Assembly: GCA_002293345.1 (NCBI GenBank)
Contig: DBDB01000100.1
Location: 1-34,688, forward strand
Length of the DNA: 34,688 nt
Direction of reading: 5' to 3'
From: Alistipes sp. UBA943
Lineage (GTDB): Bacteria; Bacteroidota; Bacteroidia; Bacteroidales; Rikenellaceae
Within the stretch, counting starts at the first letter, position 1. Each line of letters opens with the position of its first letter. Under the pieces are notes generated by a model. That model ran no database searches, was not told where the DNA came from, and saw only the letters and a list, made by a program, of their open reading frames with translations. This document shows positions 22,582 to 32,390 of this stretch, piece after piece. The position numbers and the translations under genes are program-made.

Positions 22582-23371
22582 GGCTACCGCCGCGTGGCTC
22601 GATGTGCAAACGGCCGATTTCCGTCCCGAAACGGGGATCATCCTCGGTACCGGTCTCGGTGGGTTCGCGGACCATATCGATACGAAATTCTCGATCGAAT
22701 ACAAGGATATTCCCGGATTTCCGGTGTCGACCGTCGAGGGACACAAGGGGCGTCTGATCTTCGGTATGATCGGTGATCGACGTGTCGTGGCGATGCAGGG
22801 ACGGTTCCATTTCTACGAGGGTTACACGATGGCGCAGGTGACGTTTCCCGTGCGGGTGCTCAAACTGTTGGGCGTAGAGCAACTGTTCGTGTCGAATGCC
22901 GCGGGGGGCGTCAATCCGTCATTCAAGATCGGTGACCTGATGGTGATCACGGATCACATAAACCTCATGCCGAACCCGCTGATAGGCAGGAACTTAGATC
23001 AGATGGGGACACGATTCCCGGATATGCATCACTGTTACGATCCGCGTCTCATCCAACAGGCAATGAAAATCGCCGCGGCGGAACATGTAAAACTGCAACA
23101 GGGTGTGTATGCCGCCGGCACGGGACCCACGTACGAAACTCAGGCGGAATATCGTTATCTTCGCGCCATCGGCGCCGATGCAACGGGTATGTCGACTGTG
23201 CCGGAGGTGATCGTGGCACGACACATGGGTGTACCCGTGTTCGGAGTGTCGGTCATCACCAACGTCGGACTGAGCGATGATCCCGGTGACCATGAGGATG
23301 TGCAGCGGCAAGGGAAGTTGGCAGGTGAACGCATGTCCAACCTGTTTGTGAAAATGATTAAAAATTTGTAA
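22565..23371 (+). CDS. punA: Purine nucleoside phosphorylase
   Basis: This 268-aa enzyme splits purine (deoxy)nucleosides with phosphate, in salvage. It belongs to the trimeric, mammalian-type PNP class: GTGLGGFADHI (phosphate site), EGHKGRLIFG, the MQGRFHFYEGY motif, SNAAGGVNPSF, AGTGPTYETQAEYR and the substrate-contacting ITNVGLSD near the C-terminus are all present. Start overlaps lpxK by 17 nt; ssb follows after 2 nt. The three genes are not functionally related, so this is a shared transcript. Confidence 0.95.
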   Translation: MYEQIKATAAWLDVQTADFRPETGIILGTGLGGFADHIDTKFSIEYKDIPGFPVSTVEGHKGRLIFGMIGDRRVVAMQGRFHFYEGYTMAQVTFPVRVLKLLGVEQLFVSNAAGGVNPSFKIGDLMVITDHINLMPNPLIGRNLDQMGTRFPDMHHCYDPRLIQQAMKIAAAEHVKLQQGVYAAGTGPTYETQAEYRYLRAIGADATGMSTVPEVIVARHMGVPVFGVSVITNVGLSDDPGDHEDVQRQGKLAGERMSNLFVKMIKNL

Positions 23372-23373
23372 GC

Positions 23374-23835
23374 ATGTTAAATAGAGTTACATTGATCGGT
23401 AACGTCGGGGCGGATCCCGAAGTACGTACTCTGGAAAACGGTGTCAAAACGGCACGTATCCGTATTGCCACCACCGAACGGTACTTCGACCGTCAGGCCA
23501 ACGAAACCAAAGAACATACCGAATGGCATACCATCACACTATGGCGTAACCTCGCCGATGTGGTGGATAAATATATCCGTAAAGGGTCGCAAATCTATGT
23601 CGAGGGGCCCCTCCGTACGCGTGAATGGACCGATAAGGAGAATAATCGCCGCGTGTCGACCGAAATTATGGCAGATGAACTCAAAATGCTCGGTCGACGT
23701 TCCGATTCGACACAAAATTCCACATCGACTCCCGCATCGACTCAATCTGCACCTACGCATGCTCCGGCATCATCTCCTGCCCCCGCTCCCGCGCCATCCA
23801 TCCCCGCCGACGATCCGGATGACTTGCCGTTCTAA
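23374..23835 (+). CDS. ssb: Single-stranded DNA-binding protein
   Basis: The 153-aa protein has the OB fold of SSB (MLNRVTLIGNVGADPEVR, ETKEHTEWHTI, YVEGPLRTREWTD at about 1-110), a Thr/Ser/Pro/Ala-rich flexible linker and the acidic tip DDPDDLPF, which recruits partners such as RecQ (encoded in this window). It coats single-stranded DNA in replication and repair. It is the last gene of lpxK-punA-ssb and ends at a hairpin-filled spacer with a T-run hairpin at 24218-24240. The linker is rich in repeated Pro-Ala units. Confidence 0.96.
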   Translation: MLNRVTLIGNVGADPEVRTLENGVKTARIRIATTERYFDRQANETKEHTEWHTITLWRNLADVVDKYIRKGSQIYVEGPLRTREWTDKENNRRVSTEIMADELKMLGRRSDSTQNSTSTPASTQSAPTHAPASSPAPAPAPSIPADDPDDLPF

Positions 23836-24323
23836 CTTGTTTCTAAAACCTTTTTCTTTTTCTAAAACCGTTTTTTTTAAGACCGCCGCTTTTTGGTGAA
23901 AAGCGGCACCAAAAACTTTCCTGGATACTTCGTATCCCTCCTTCTGCGCGAGGACAAACGCTTTCAGCGTTCCGGTCATTTTGCATCTGATTTTTTATGT
24001 GAGTAAACTCCCAACAAAATCTTCTGCAAAACGCCCTACCGCGCTTCGCGCGGTTTGTCCTCGCGACAACAGATCGCGAGATCCCGAAGGGATCCGGATG
24101 AAACAGAAAAGTTTGTTCAAGCTTGCTTGAAAACAAATGATTCTGTTTTGGACACAAAACTTATGTAATTTGCGCATTGTTCCCCCTTATCAAGGGGGAT
24201 AGGGGGATGGGGCAAAAGCATCGTTACGATGCCTTTTTTTCAAAAAAGCGAAGGTCTTGAAAAACCCAAAAAAGCGACAGTTGGGTCTTAGGGAAGTAAA
24301 AGCGGGCGGTCTGAAAAAAAGTC
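23836..24323. repeat. 488-nt spacer filled with short hairpins
   Basis: No gene is visible between the convergent ssb and deaminase genes. Perfect inverted repeats occur at 23886-23906 (8 bp, overlapping a competing 9-bp stem at 23890-23915), 23923-23937, 23957-23971, 24038-24054, 24060-24080, 24080-24094, 24101-24148 (outer 8 bp with an inner 7-bp stem at 24116-24131), 24181-24199 and 24218-24232. Four use the 3-nt loop TTC or its complement GAA. The element cccccttatcaaggggg near 24182 resembles repeats seen in other bacteria. The string tttctaaaacc is repeated at 23840 and 23859. The stretch could be a debris field of palindromic repeats or a structured RNA. Confidence 0.75.
24218..24240 (+). 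terminator. Intrinsic terminator serving ssb
   Basis: A 6-bp stem, gcatcg/cgatgc (24218-24223/24227-24232), with loop TTA is followed by ctttttttc, a U-run on the plus strand. It lies about 380 nt past the ssb stop, so earlier hairpins in the spacer may stop transcription first. An A-run before the stem could make it work in the opposite direction for the deaminase gene. Confidence 0.6.
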
Positions 24324-24751
24324 TCAGAGGGTCATTTGGATGCACTCGATGCCGACACGTTCGAGAAGTTCGAGTCCTTCAGTACAGTGATACTCGTCAC
24401 AATAAACGACACGCTTGATGCCCGCTTGAATCACCAGCTTGGAGCACTCGATACAGGGTGCCGAGGTGATGTAGAGCGTTGCACCGTCGCAGTTGTTGTG
24501 ACTTTTGGCCACCTTCGTGATCGCGTTCGCCTCGGCATGCAACACGTATGACTTCGTTCGTCCCGTCTCGTCTTCACACACGTTCTCGAATCCCGAAGGG
24601 GTGCCGTTGTAACCGTCCGAGATGATCATCTTGTCCTTGACGATCAATGCCCCCACCTGGCGGCGTACGCAATATGAATTCTCAGCCCATATACGGGCCA
24701 TCCGCAAATAGCGCGAATCCAGTTGACGTTGTTTTTCCTCCTGATACCCCA

Positions 24752-24752
<1 letters not shown>
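24324..24752 (-). CDS. Deoxycytidylate deaminase family protein
   Basis: This 142-aa zinc enzyme belongs to the dCMP deaminase/ComEB group, which makes dUMP for thymidylate synthesis. Zinc and catalytic motifs are HAEANAI (His ligand and general-base Glu) and PCIECSKLVIQAG (two Cys ligands). The N-terminal YLRMARIWAENSYCVRRQVGALIVKD is typical. ATG at 24752 overlaps the secA stop by one base (TAATG), making it the last gene of the 30993-24324 run. The frame extends upstream into secA but those codons are in another frame of SecA and are not used. Confidence 0.93.
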
Positions 24753-28030
<3,278 letters not shown>

Positions 28031-28039
28031 TCGGCAGAT

Positions 28040-28951
28040 TTATGTGAATTCGACAAATGTATGAATTTTTTCGGATAATTGTTTCCCGATCGGACACACC
28101 TCGCATGCCCGGGCACCGCAAATCTCTGTCAGTTGCAACAATGCTTGTGTGTCGAAGGCGTTTTGCGGTTTGAAATCACCCTTGATCCACTTGCCGATCG
28201 GTTTGTTCGATTCCGCAGGCAGCTTCTCCAACAACGTGAGGGCCCGATCGCGCAATTCGTCACGCTGGGTGTACACACCGTATGCGTACTGTAAAATCGC
28301 CACCACGTTGATCGCCAAAATGTCCGACTTATCCCACCCGATCGACTTCGATCTTGCTTTCCGGTCGATCCAATATATCGACGACTCCACACCCAAAATA
28401 TCGTACACGTTCTTACGGCTGCGGCAGTCGATCGCGTCGTCGAACAGAAACTCGCGACGGGCAAACAGTACCGCCGCCTGTGCCAAACGTGCTACCGGAC
28501 GGTTCGCATCGCGACCTCCCAACTTCCAGTCTCGTTTTTCGAGGGGCGTGATGTCGTACTTGTTGCGCAAGTACTCGAAATCGCGTTTCAGGGCCTCGAT
28601 ATAGTCGTCGTACGGAACGCTGTCCAACAGCCCCGCCGTTCCGAACAGCAGCGCCTCCACCCGTTGCAACGACTTACGTTCCTTTAACACCATGGGGTAT
28701 GTCGCGCGGCGTGCCAACTCGATGAACGTCCCGCGATTCGCCGGTGAGCCGATATACTTCAACAGCTGAATGTAAAACGCCTGATTCCAGTTCTCTCCCG
28801 TCGTGTCATAGATATGCGTCACCTCGCCGCACTTGCGATCCAAACGGCTGAACAACAGATCGTTGAACAGCGACAGACGACGCGTGGCGTCCATTCCGAC
28901 CAAGTAATCCACGCAGTGATCGCCATGGCTATGTCGCAACCGATCCAGCAT
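28040..28951 (-). CDS. DUF2851-like protein, apparently lacking the N-terminal part
   Basis: The 303-aa sequence resembles the C-terminal two-thirds of DUF2851 proteins of Bacteroidota. Visible marks: LLFSRLDRKCGEVTHIYDTTGENWNQAFYIQL, RVEALLFGTAGLLD, RPVARLAQAAVLF, IGWDKSDILAINVVAI and the closing CGARACEVCPIG, a cysteine pair typical of that family. Usual members run to about 420 residues, and the N-terminal beta-rich part is missing here. The region upstream holds the DUF59 gene with only a 4-nt spacing, so no lost segment lies there. The function is unknown. ATG at 28951 is preferred over TTG at 28975, which would overlap DUF59. Confidence 0.7.
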   Translation of the reverse strand: MLDRLRHSHGDHCVDYLVGMDATRRLSLFNDLLFSRLDRKCGEVTHIYDTTGENWNQAFYIQLLKYIGSPANRGTFIELARRATYPMVLKERKSLQRVEALLFGTAGLLDSVPYDDYIEALKRDFEYLRNKYDITPLEKRDWKLGGRDANRPVARLAQAAVLFARREFLFDDAIDCRSRKNVYDILGVESSIYWIDRKARSKSIGWDKSDILAINVVAILQYAYGVYTQRDELRDRALTLLEKLPAESNKPIGKWIKGDFKPQNAFDTQALLQLTEICGARACEVCPIGKQLSEKIHTFVEFT

Positions 28952-28955
28952 CGAA

Positions 28956-29276
28956 TTACAACATTCCCAGTTCAAGGAGTGCCTCTTGGCTCATCAGGTC
29001 ACGCGACCAGGGCGGGTCGAACGTCAGCTCCACATCCACCCTCTCGACACCCTCCACGGATGCCGTTTTCGACCGTACCTCCTCCACCAACATGTCCGCC
29101 ATCGGGCAGTTCGGAGCCGTGAGCGTCATGCGGATATGTGCCGTGCCGTCCGGATCGTAGTTGATCTCGTAGATCAGCCCCAAATCGAAAATATTCACCG
29201 GTATCTCGGGGTCGTACACCGTCTTCAATACCTCAGCGATCTGTTGCTCTTTGGCCGTTATCTCCTCCTTAGTCAT
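28956..29276 (-). CDS. DUF59/MIP18-family Fe-S assembly protein (SufT-like)
   Basis: This 106-aa protein has the MIP18/DUF59 fold: an N-terminal helix (EQQIAEVLKTVYDPEIPVNIFDLGLIYEI), the LTxxxCP-type motif LTAPNCPMADMLVEEV with the functional Cys, and a C-terminal VELTFDPPWSRDLMS. Members help load Fe-S clusters on target proteins in the cytosol. It overlaps sufE by 4 nt (ATGA), consistent with that role, and is followed after 4 nt by the DUF2851-like gene. The exact target is not deducible. Confidence 0.93.
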   Translation of the reverse strand: MTKEEITAKEQQIAEVLKTVYDPEIPVNIFDLGLIYEINYDPDGTAHIRMTLTAPNCPMADMLVEEVRSKTASVEGVERVDVELTFDPPWSRDLMSQEALLELGML

Positions 29277-29704
29277 GACTGTTTGCTGTTAAACGCCAAT
29301 GCGTACAACTTCATCTGTTTGATCATCGCCACAAGACCGTTGCTGCGGGTCGGCGACAGGTTGGCGCCCAGACCGATCGCGTCGATGAAGTACAACTCCG
29401 TGTCGAGAATCTCCCGCGGTGTGCGGCCGTTCAGCACACGGATCAACAACGCGATAATTCCCTTCGTAATAATAGCGTCGCTGTCCGCCGAATAGTACAC
29501 CTTCCCCTCCTCCAGCCGTGCGTCCACCCACACGCGCGACTGGCACCCCTCGATGACGTACTGCGGCGTGCGGTGTTCCGGCGCGATCGGTGTCAGCGTG
29601 TCGGCCAACGAGATCAGGTACTCGTAACGATCCATCCAGTCGTCATAGATCGAAAACTCCTCGATGATCTCCTCTTGCCGTGGGTCTTTTAGGGGCTGCG
29701 TCAT
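29273..29704 (-). CDS. sufE: Cysteine desulfuration protein SufE
   Basis: SufE takes persulfide sulfur from the cysteine desulfurase SufS and passes it to the SufBCD scaffold. The 143-aa protein has the acceptor cysteine in VIEGCQSRVWV (about residue 53), the preceding DWMDRYEYLISLADTL helix and the C-terminal GLGANLSPTRSNGL motif, all typical. ATG at 29704 overlaps the phosphatase-like stop, and its own stop overlaps the DUF59 gene (both ATGA), so the three are translationally coupled. No sufBCDS genes are in the window. Confidence 0.95.
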   Translation of the reverse strand: MTQPLKDPRQEEIIEEFSIYDDWMDRYEYLISLADTLTPIAPEHRTPQYVIEGCQSRVWVDARLEEGKVYYSADSDAIITKGIIALLIRVLNGRTPREILDTELYFIDAIGLGANLSPTRSNGLVAMIKQMKLYALAFNSKQS

Positions 29705-30993
29705 AATTCAAGCGGTTGTTCGTCGCACGCGTATGGAGGATTTATCCCCATGATCCGTGCCAGAGTGGGAGCGATGGAGGTCATCGCAACGGGATGTTTC
29801 TCATCGTGACTCCCGGGTGTTTTATGCTTCTGAGAGTACAGTACAATTGGTACACGGGTGTCGTATCCATACAGGGATCCGGGTGCGGAACGGACATTGT
29901 CGCAGCTCTCTATCCAACCCGGCATGAGGTTGATCACCACGTCACCGGCGCGTTTCGGATAGAATGAGTTCTGCATCCGGCGTCCGTAACCGGTGCTGAA
30001 TCCGCTGTTTTTGAGTGCCGTGGCCGACAGTGCGTGTGCCACCCCGTCGAACTGCAACGCGAACGCCGCCACTTCGTCCTGCACCGCTGTGAGCGATAGT
30101 TTCTTCGAGTAGATCAGATTGTGATTCAACCACAGCGACCCCGTTTCGTAACCGATCACCCAGTCGCCGGGGCCGTAACGGGCGCTCAGGAATCCGTTCG
30201 TGATCACTTTGAACTGTTTGCCGTTGAACAGTTGTGTGGCTGTGGCGGGGCTCGTGCCGTGGGCTCCCGTCAGGATGATCACAACCTCCTCTTTGGGGTG
30301 CTGTGCATGCGCATACGTCATGAAGTCGGCCAGGGCGCGGCCAAGGCGGCGATACATTTGAGTGGCCTCGAACGAGTCGTGACCATATTTTCCCACCACA
30401 GCCTCCGACTCTTCGAGGCATATATTGAGCAAGTCGACTTGGCCGCGCCCGCCCAACGACAGGTGTGCGATGGCTGATTTGGCCAGTTCCAACGTCAAAA
30501 TATCCCCCTTGGGGTACACCCGTTCGACGTTGAGTCGTTTGACCCATTCGGGCGTAAAGAGCATGTAGGGTGTCGAGGAGACGAAATTATCGTTACTCGT
30601 GGCCATCCAGAAAGGCATGCCGCGTTTGCCGTTCATCGCGATGGCCGACTCGGGACGTGTGGCGATTGTGACGACATGACTGTTCGGCGACTGTTCCAAC
30701 AACGCGTCGCCCAACGTGGGGACGATCAGATTTTCGGGTGACGGTTCATCGCCACCGAGCAATGTCACCTCGCTGTTCTCCACCCAGTTCCACCAACGCG
30801 GTGCCACGATGCCATGCGTGGAGGGTTGGGTGCCTGTGGCGATCGTCGAGAGCGACGTGTAGGTTTGCGTGTGCCCCGCGTCGTAATCGCCCGTCAGGAC
30901 GACACCCGCCGGCAGGTATTCCGTGAGTTTTTCCAAATCGCCCACGCACAACGTCGATACGATGATTTGGATGACCAATATGCTTTTCTTCAT
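29701..30993 (-). CDS. Alkaline-phosphatase-superfamily protein with degraded metal ligands
   Basis: The 430-aa sequence follows the PafA/phosphodiesterase branch of the alkaline phosphatase superfamily: TSLSTIATGTQPSTHGI (nucleophile region; Ser49/Thr50), GYDTRVPIVLYS and IAPTLARIMGINPPYACD at the end. Several usual zinc ligands seem altered. The first Asp (VxDG) reads Gln9 in LVIQII, the D..GH pair reads E197...G, LTADHG reads LTGAHG (Asp to Ala244), and the late YDxHVP reads YDTRVP. With most ligands gone, a hydrolase role is doubtful. It is also shorter than the roughly 530 aa of PafA. The N-terminus (KKSILVIQIIVSTLCV) looks like a core beta strand and not a good signal peptide. It leads the sufE-DUF59-DUF2851-secA run. 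Alignment is by eye. Confidence 0.8.
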   Translation of the reverse strand: MKKSILVIQIIVSTLCVGDLEKLTEYLPAGVVLTGDYDAGHTQTYTSLSTIATGTQPSTHGIVAPRWWNWVENSEVTLLGGDEPSPENLIVPTLGDALLEQSPNSHVVTIATRPESAIAMNGKRGMPFWMATSNDNFVSSTPYMLFTPEWVKRLNVERVYPKGDILTLELAKSAIAHLSLGGRGQVDLLNICLEESEAVVGKYGHDSFEATQMYRRLGRALADFMTYAHAQHPKEEVVIILTGAHGTSPATATQLFNGKQFKVITNGFLSARYGPGDWVIGYETGSLWLNHNLIYSKKLSLTAVQDEVAAFALQFDGVAHALSATALKNSGFSTGYGRRMQNSFYPKRAGDVVINLMPGWIESCDNVRSAPGSLYGYDTRVPIVLYSQKHKTPGSHDEKHPVAMTSIAPTLARIMGINPPYACDEQPLEL

Positions 30994-30998
30994 CCCTG

Positions 30999-31006
30999 CA
31001 AAAGTA
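30999..31006 (-). promoter_or_regulatory. -7 box of the phosphatase-sufE-secA run
   Basis: The minus strand has TACTTTTG, a full TAnnTTTG match, 5 nt before the ATG at 30993, in a 37-nt spacer shared with the divergent ispE. A -33 partner is unclear. Such a short distance implies a very short or leaderless transcript. Confidence 0.45.
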
Positions 31007-31030
31007 AGAAAATTTTTCTATCTTCACGGC

Positions 31031-31792
31031 ATGATCTACCGTGCCAATGCGAAGATAAATTTGGGACTCGACGTGTTGCGGCGTCGTGCCGACGGGTATC
31101 ACGATATCGAGACGGTGATGCTGCCAGTGCCCGAGCTGTATGATGAGTTGGACATTCGTCCCGCGTCGCAAAACAGGTTCGAGATGCGTGGCCTGTTGCT
31201 TGACTGTCCGGATGAGGATAACCTCTGTCTGCGTGCCACACGGATGATGCAGGAACGGTATGGGGTTGGTGCCGTGTCCATCGTTCTGGACAAACGCATC
31301 CCCTTTGGAGCGGGACTGGGAGGAGGATCTTCCGATGCCACTACCGTCATCCTGGCTATGAATGAGTTGTTCGAACTGGGTCTCCCGCAGGCGGAATTGG
31401 AGGCGTGTGCCGCGACGTTGGGCAGTGACACGGCATTTTTTGTCCGAAACACCCCCCAACTCTGCACGGGACGTGGCGAAGTGATGACGCCCGTGGAGGT
31501 AGATCTGACGGCATATCGTGTGGAGATCGTCAAGCCGGACGTTAATGTGTCGACACGCGATGCGTATGCCGGTGTCGTACCGTGTGTCCCCGAGGTGCCG
31601 CTCTTGCAACGCCTCCGCAGACCTATCGAAACGTGGCAAAAAACCATAGTGAATGCTTTCGAGGCACCCGTCTTCAAGATGCACCCCTCCGTCGCACGTG
31701 CCAAACAAGACCTCATCAACCGTGGTGCCATATATGCAGCCATGTCCGGTTCGGGAAGTGCCGTCTTTGGACTGTATCCCGCCCTACATTAG
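31031..31792 (+). CDS. ispE: 4-diphosphocytidyl-2-C-methyl-D-erythritol kinase
   Basis: IspE phosphorylates the IspD product in the MEP pathway. The 253-aa GHMP kinase has the N-terminal RANAKINLGLDVLRRRADGYHDIETV motif, the ATP loop PFGAGLGGGSSDA and the C-terminal AAMSGSGSAVFGL. ATG at 31031 matches the family N-terminus; the frame's earlier start at 30923 would overlap the divergent gene. The protein stops 5 residues after the SGSGSAVFGL strand (YPALH), earlier than most homologues. The last codons and stop come from ccctacattag, the end of cassette B, exactly as in ksgA. Some C-terminal residues have probably been lost or replaced without touching the active site. Confidence 0.95.
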   Translation: MIYRANAKINLGLDVLRRRADGYHDIETVMLPVPELYDELDIRPASQNRFEMRGLLLDCPDEDNLCLRATRMMQERYGVGAVSIVLDKRIPFGAGLGGGSSDATTVILAMNELFELGLPQAELEACAATLGSDTAFFVRNTPQLCTGRGEVMTPVEVDLTAYRVEIVKPDVNVSTRDAYAGVVPCVPEVPLLQRLRRPIETWQKTIVNAFEAPVFKMHPSVARAKQDLINRGAIYAAMSGSGSAVFGLYPALH

Positions 31793-31983
31793 ATCTTTAT
31801 ACAGCGGAGGGAGAAGCCGTACCCGACGATATTGGTATTCGTCGTATACGTGGCGCCGGCATTGAAAAGGAACCTTCGCGCATCCGCCGTAGACGAAGCC
31901 GAGAGCATCCAATAGTTTCCGTAGGAAGTCTGATTGCCCAGCTGACCATGGGAGTAGTTACGGTTCCCCGGCGCGGGGAGGAG
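31782..31983 (-). repeat. Start-less C-terminal lectin-like cassette, copy B
   Basis: On the minus strand, 31983 down to 31789 encodes 64 residues then TAA without a start codon: it opens LLPAPGNRNYSHGQLG, contains GNYWMLSASSTADARR and closes GYGFSLRCIKI. This is a good match by eye to the end of FISUMP/C-type-lectin-like domains. The 5' end directly abuts the stop of the 55-aa protein (TAA then CTCCTC), and the 3' end shares its stop region with ispE: TTAG holds TAA on one strand and TAG on the other. It shares both ends with copy A, while the middle differs at many positions, including synonymous ones. It carries no internal stop. Confidence 0.72.
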
Positions 31984-32151
31984 TTACTTTTTCTTTTTCG
32001 CGTTCTCTTTTTTCTCCTCATCTTTGGGATCCTTAGGGCAGAAATGATCTCGAAGGGCTTTCACGTGGACACCTATGTCCCATAAAAGTACCAAAATACC
32101 TCCCCAAAAAAACACATAAAAAAGATACAATTCAGAATCAAAAATCTCCAT
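31984..32151 (-). CDS. Small membrane protein with lysine-rich tail
   Basis: I do not recognise this 55-aa protein. It has a hydrophobic helix (LFYVFFWGGILVLLWDIGV, about residues 9-27) followed by a charged, hydrophilic tail ending in many Lys and Glu residues (KKENAKKKK). A single-pass membrane protein with the tail in the cytoplasm would fit. ATG at 32151 is preferred; TTG at 32166 would lie inside the RNA hairpin. A T-run and a folded RNA region lie directly upstream, and cassette B begins right after its stop. It could be an ordinary small inner-membrane protein, or a type I toxin-like peptide in view of the structured leader. The second option is speculation. Confidence 0.55.
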   Translation of the reverse strand: MEIFDSELYLFYVFFWGGILVLLWDIGVHVKALRDHFCPKDPKDEEKKENAKKKK

Positions 32152-32340
32152 AAAAAATGGGCGCAAGCTAAACTTCTGCTACCCCGGCCTACCAAAGCCA
32201 TCGTTCCAAAAGTCGCTTACGCCCAAGCGTGACCGATCCCGAAGGATCAAGTCACCGCTCAGGGTCCACAACTCTTATACCGAACAAAACACCTCTTGCG
32301 AGGTTTGGTAGTTTGGGGTAGGGTATAAGGCTGCTTGCCT
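32152..32340 (-). ncRNA. Strongly structured RNA or leader, family not recognised
   Basis: On the minus strand several helices can form: CUUAUACC (32322-32329) with GGUAUAAG (32274-32281); ACCUC-GCAA-GAGGU (32291-32304, a GNRA loop); GUGAC...GAUCC-UUCG-GGAUC...GUCAC inside 32222-32264; GGGCGUAAGC with GCUUGCGCCC (32215-32224/32159-32168); and long-range CUACCAAA with UUUGGUAG (32304-32311/32189-32196) and CUACCCC with GGGGUAG (32315-32321/32179-32185). A U-run at 32152-32158 follows the last stem. GNRA and UUCG loops occur only on this strand. Some helices exclude each other or form a pseudoknot. Either a free RNA (a 6S-like RNA is one thought) or a leader controlling the 55-aa gene. No RNase P, tmRNA or SRP signature was seen. 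Confidence 0.55.
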
Positions 32341-32390
32341 TAAAAAGTTAGTTAATAATTACGTGTTGTAAAGTCTGTTTTCAGTTAAAA

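Noticed and set aside
23836..24323. CRISPR array
   Set aside because: Stems differ in sequence and spacing; there is no regular direct repeat with spacers and no cas gene.
32152..32340. tRNA, tmRNA, RNase P or SRP RNA
   Set aside because: No CCA-ended acceptor stem or T-loop, no tmRNA ends, no GAGGAAAGUCC-type RNase P core and no SRP GGAAGG/AGCAGCC motif was found.
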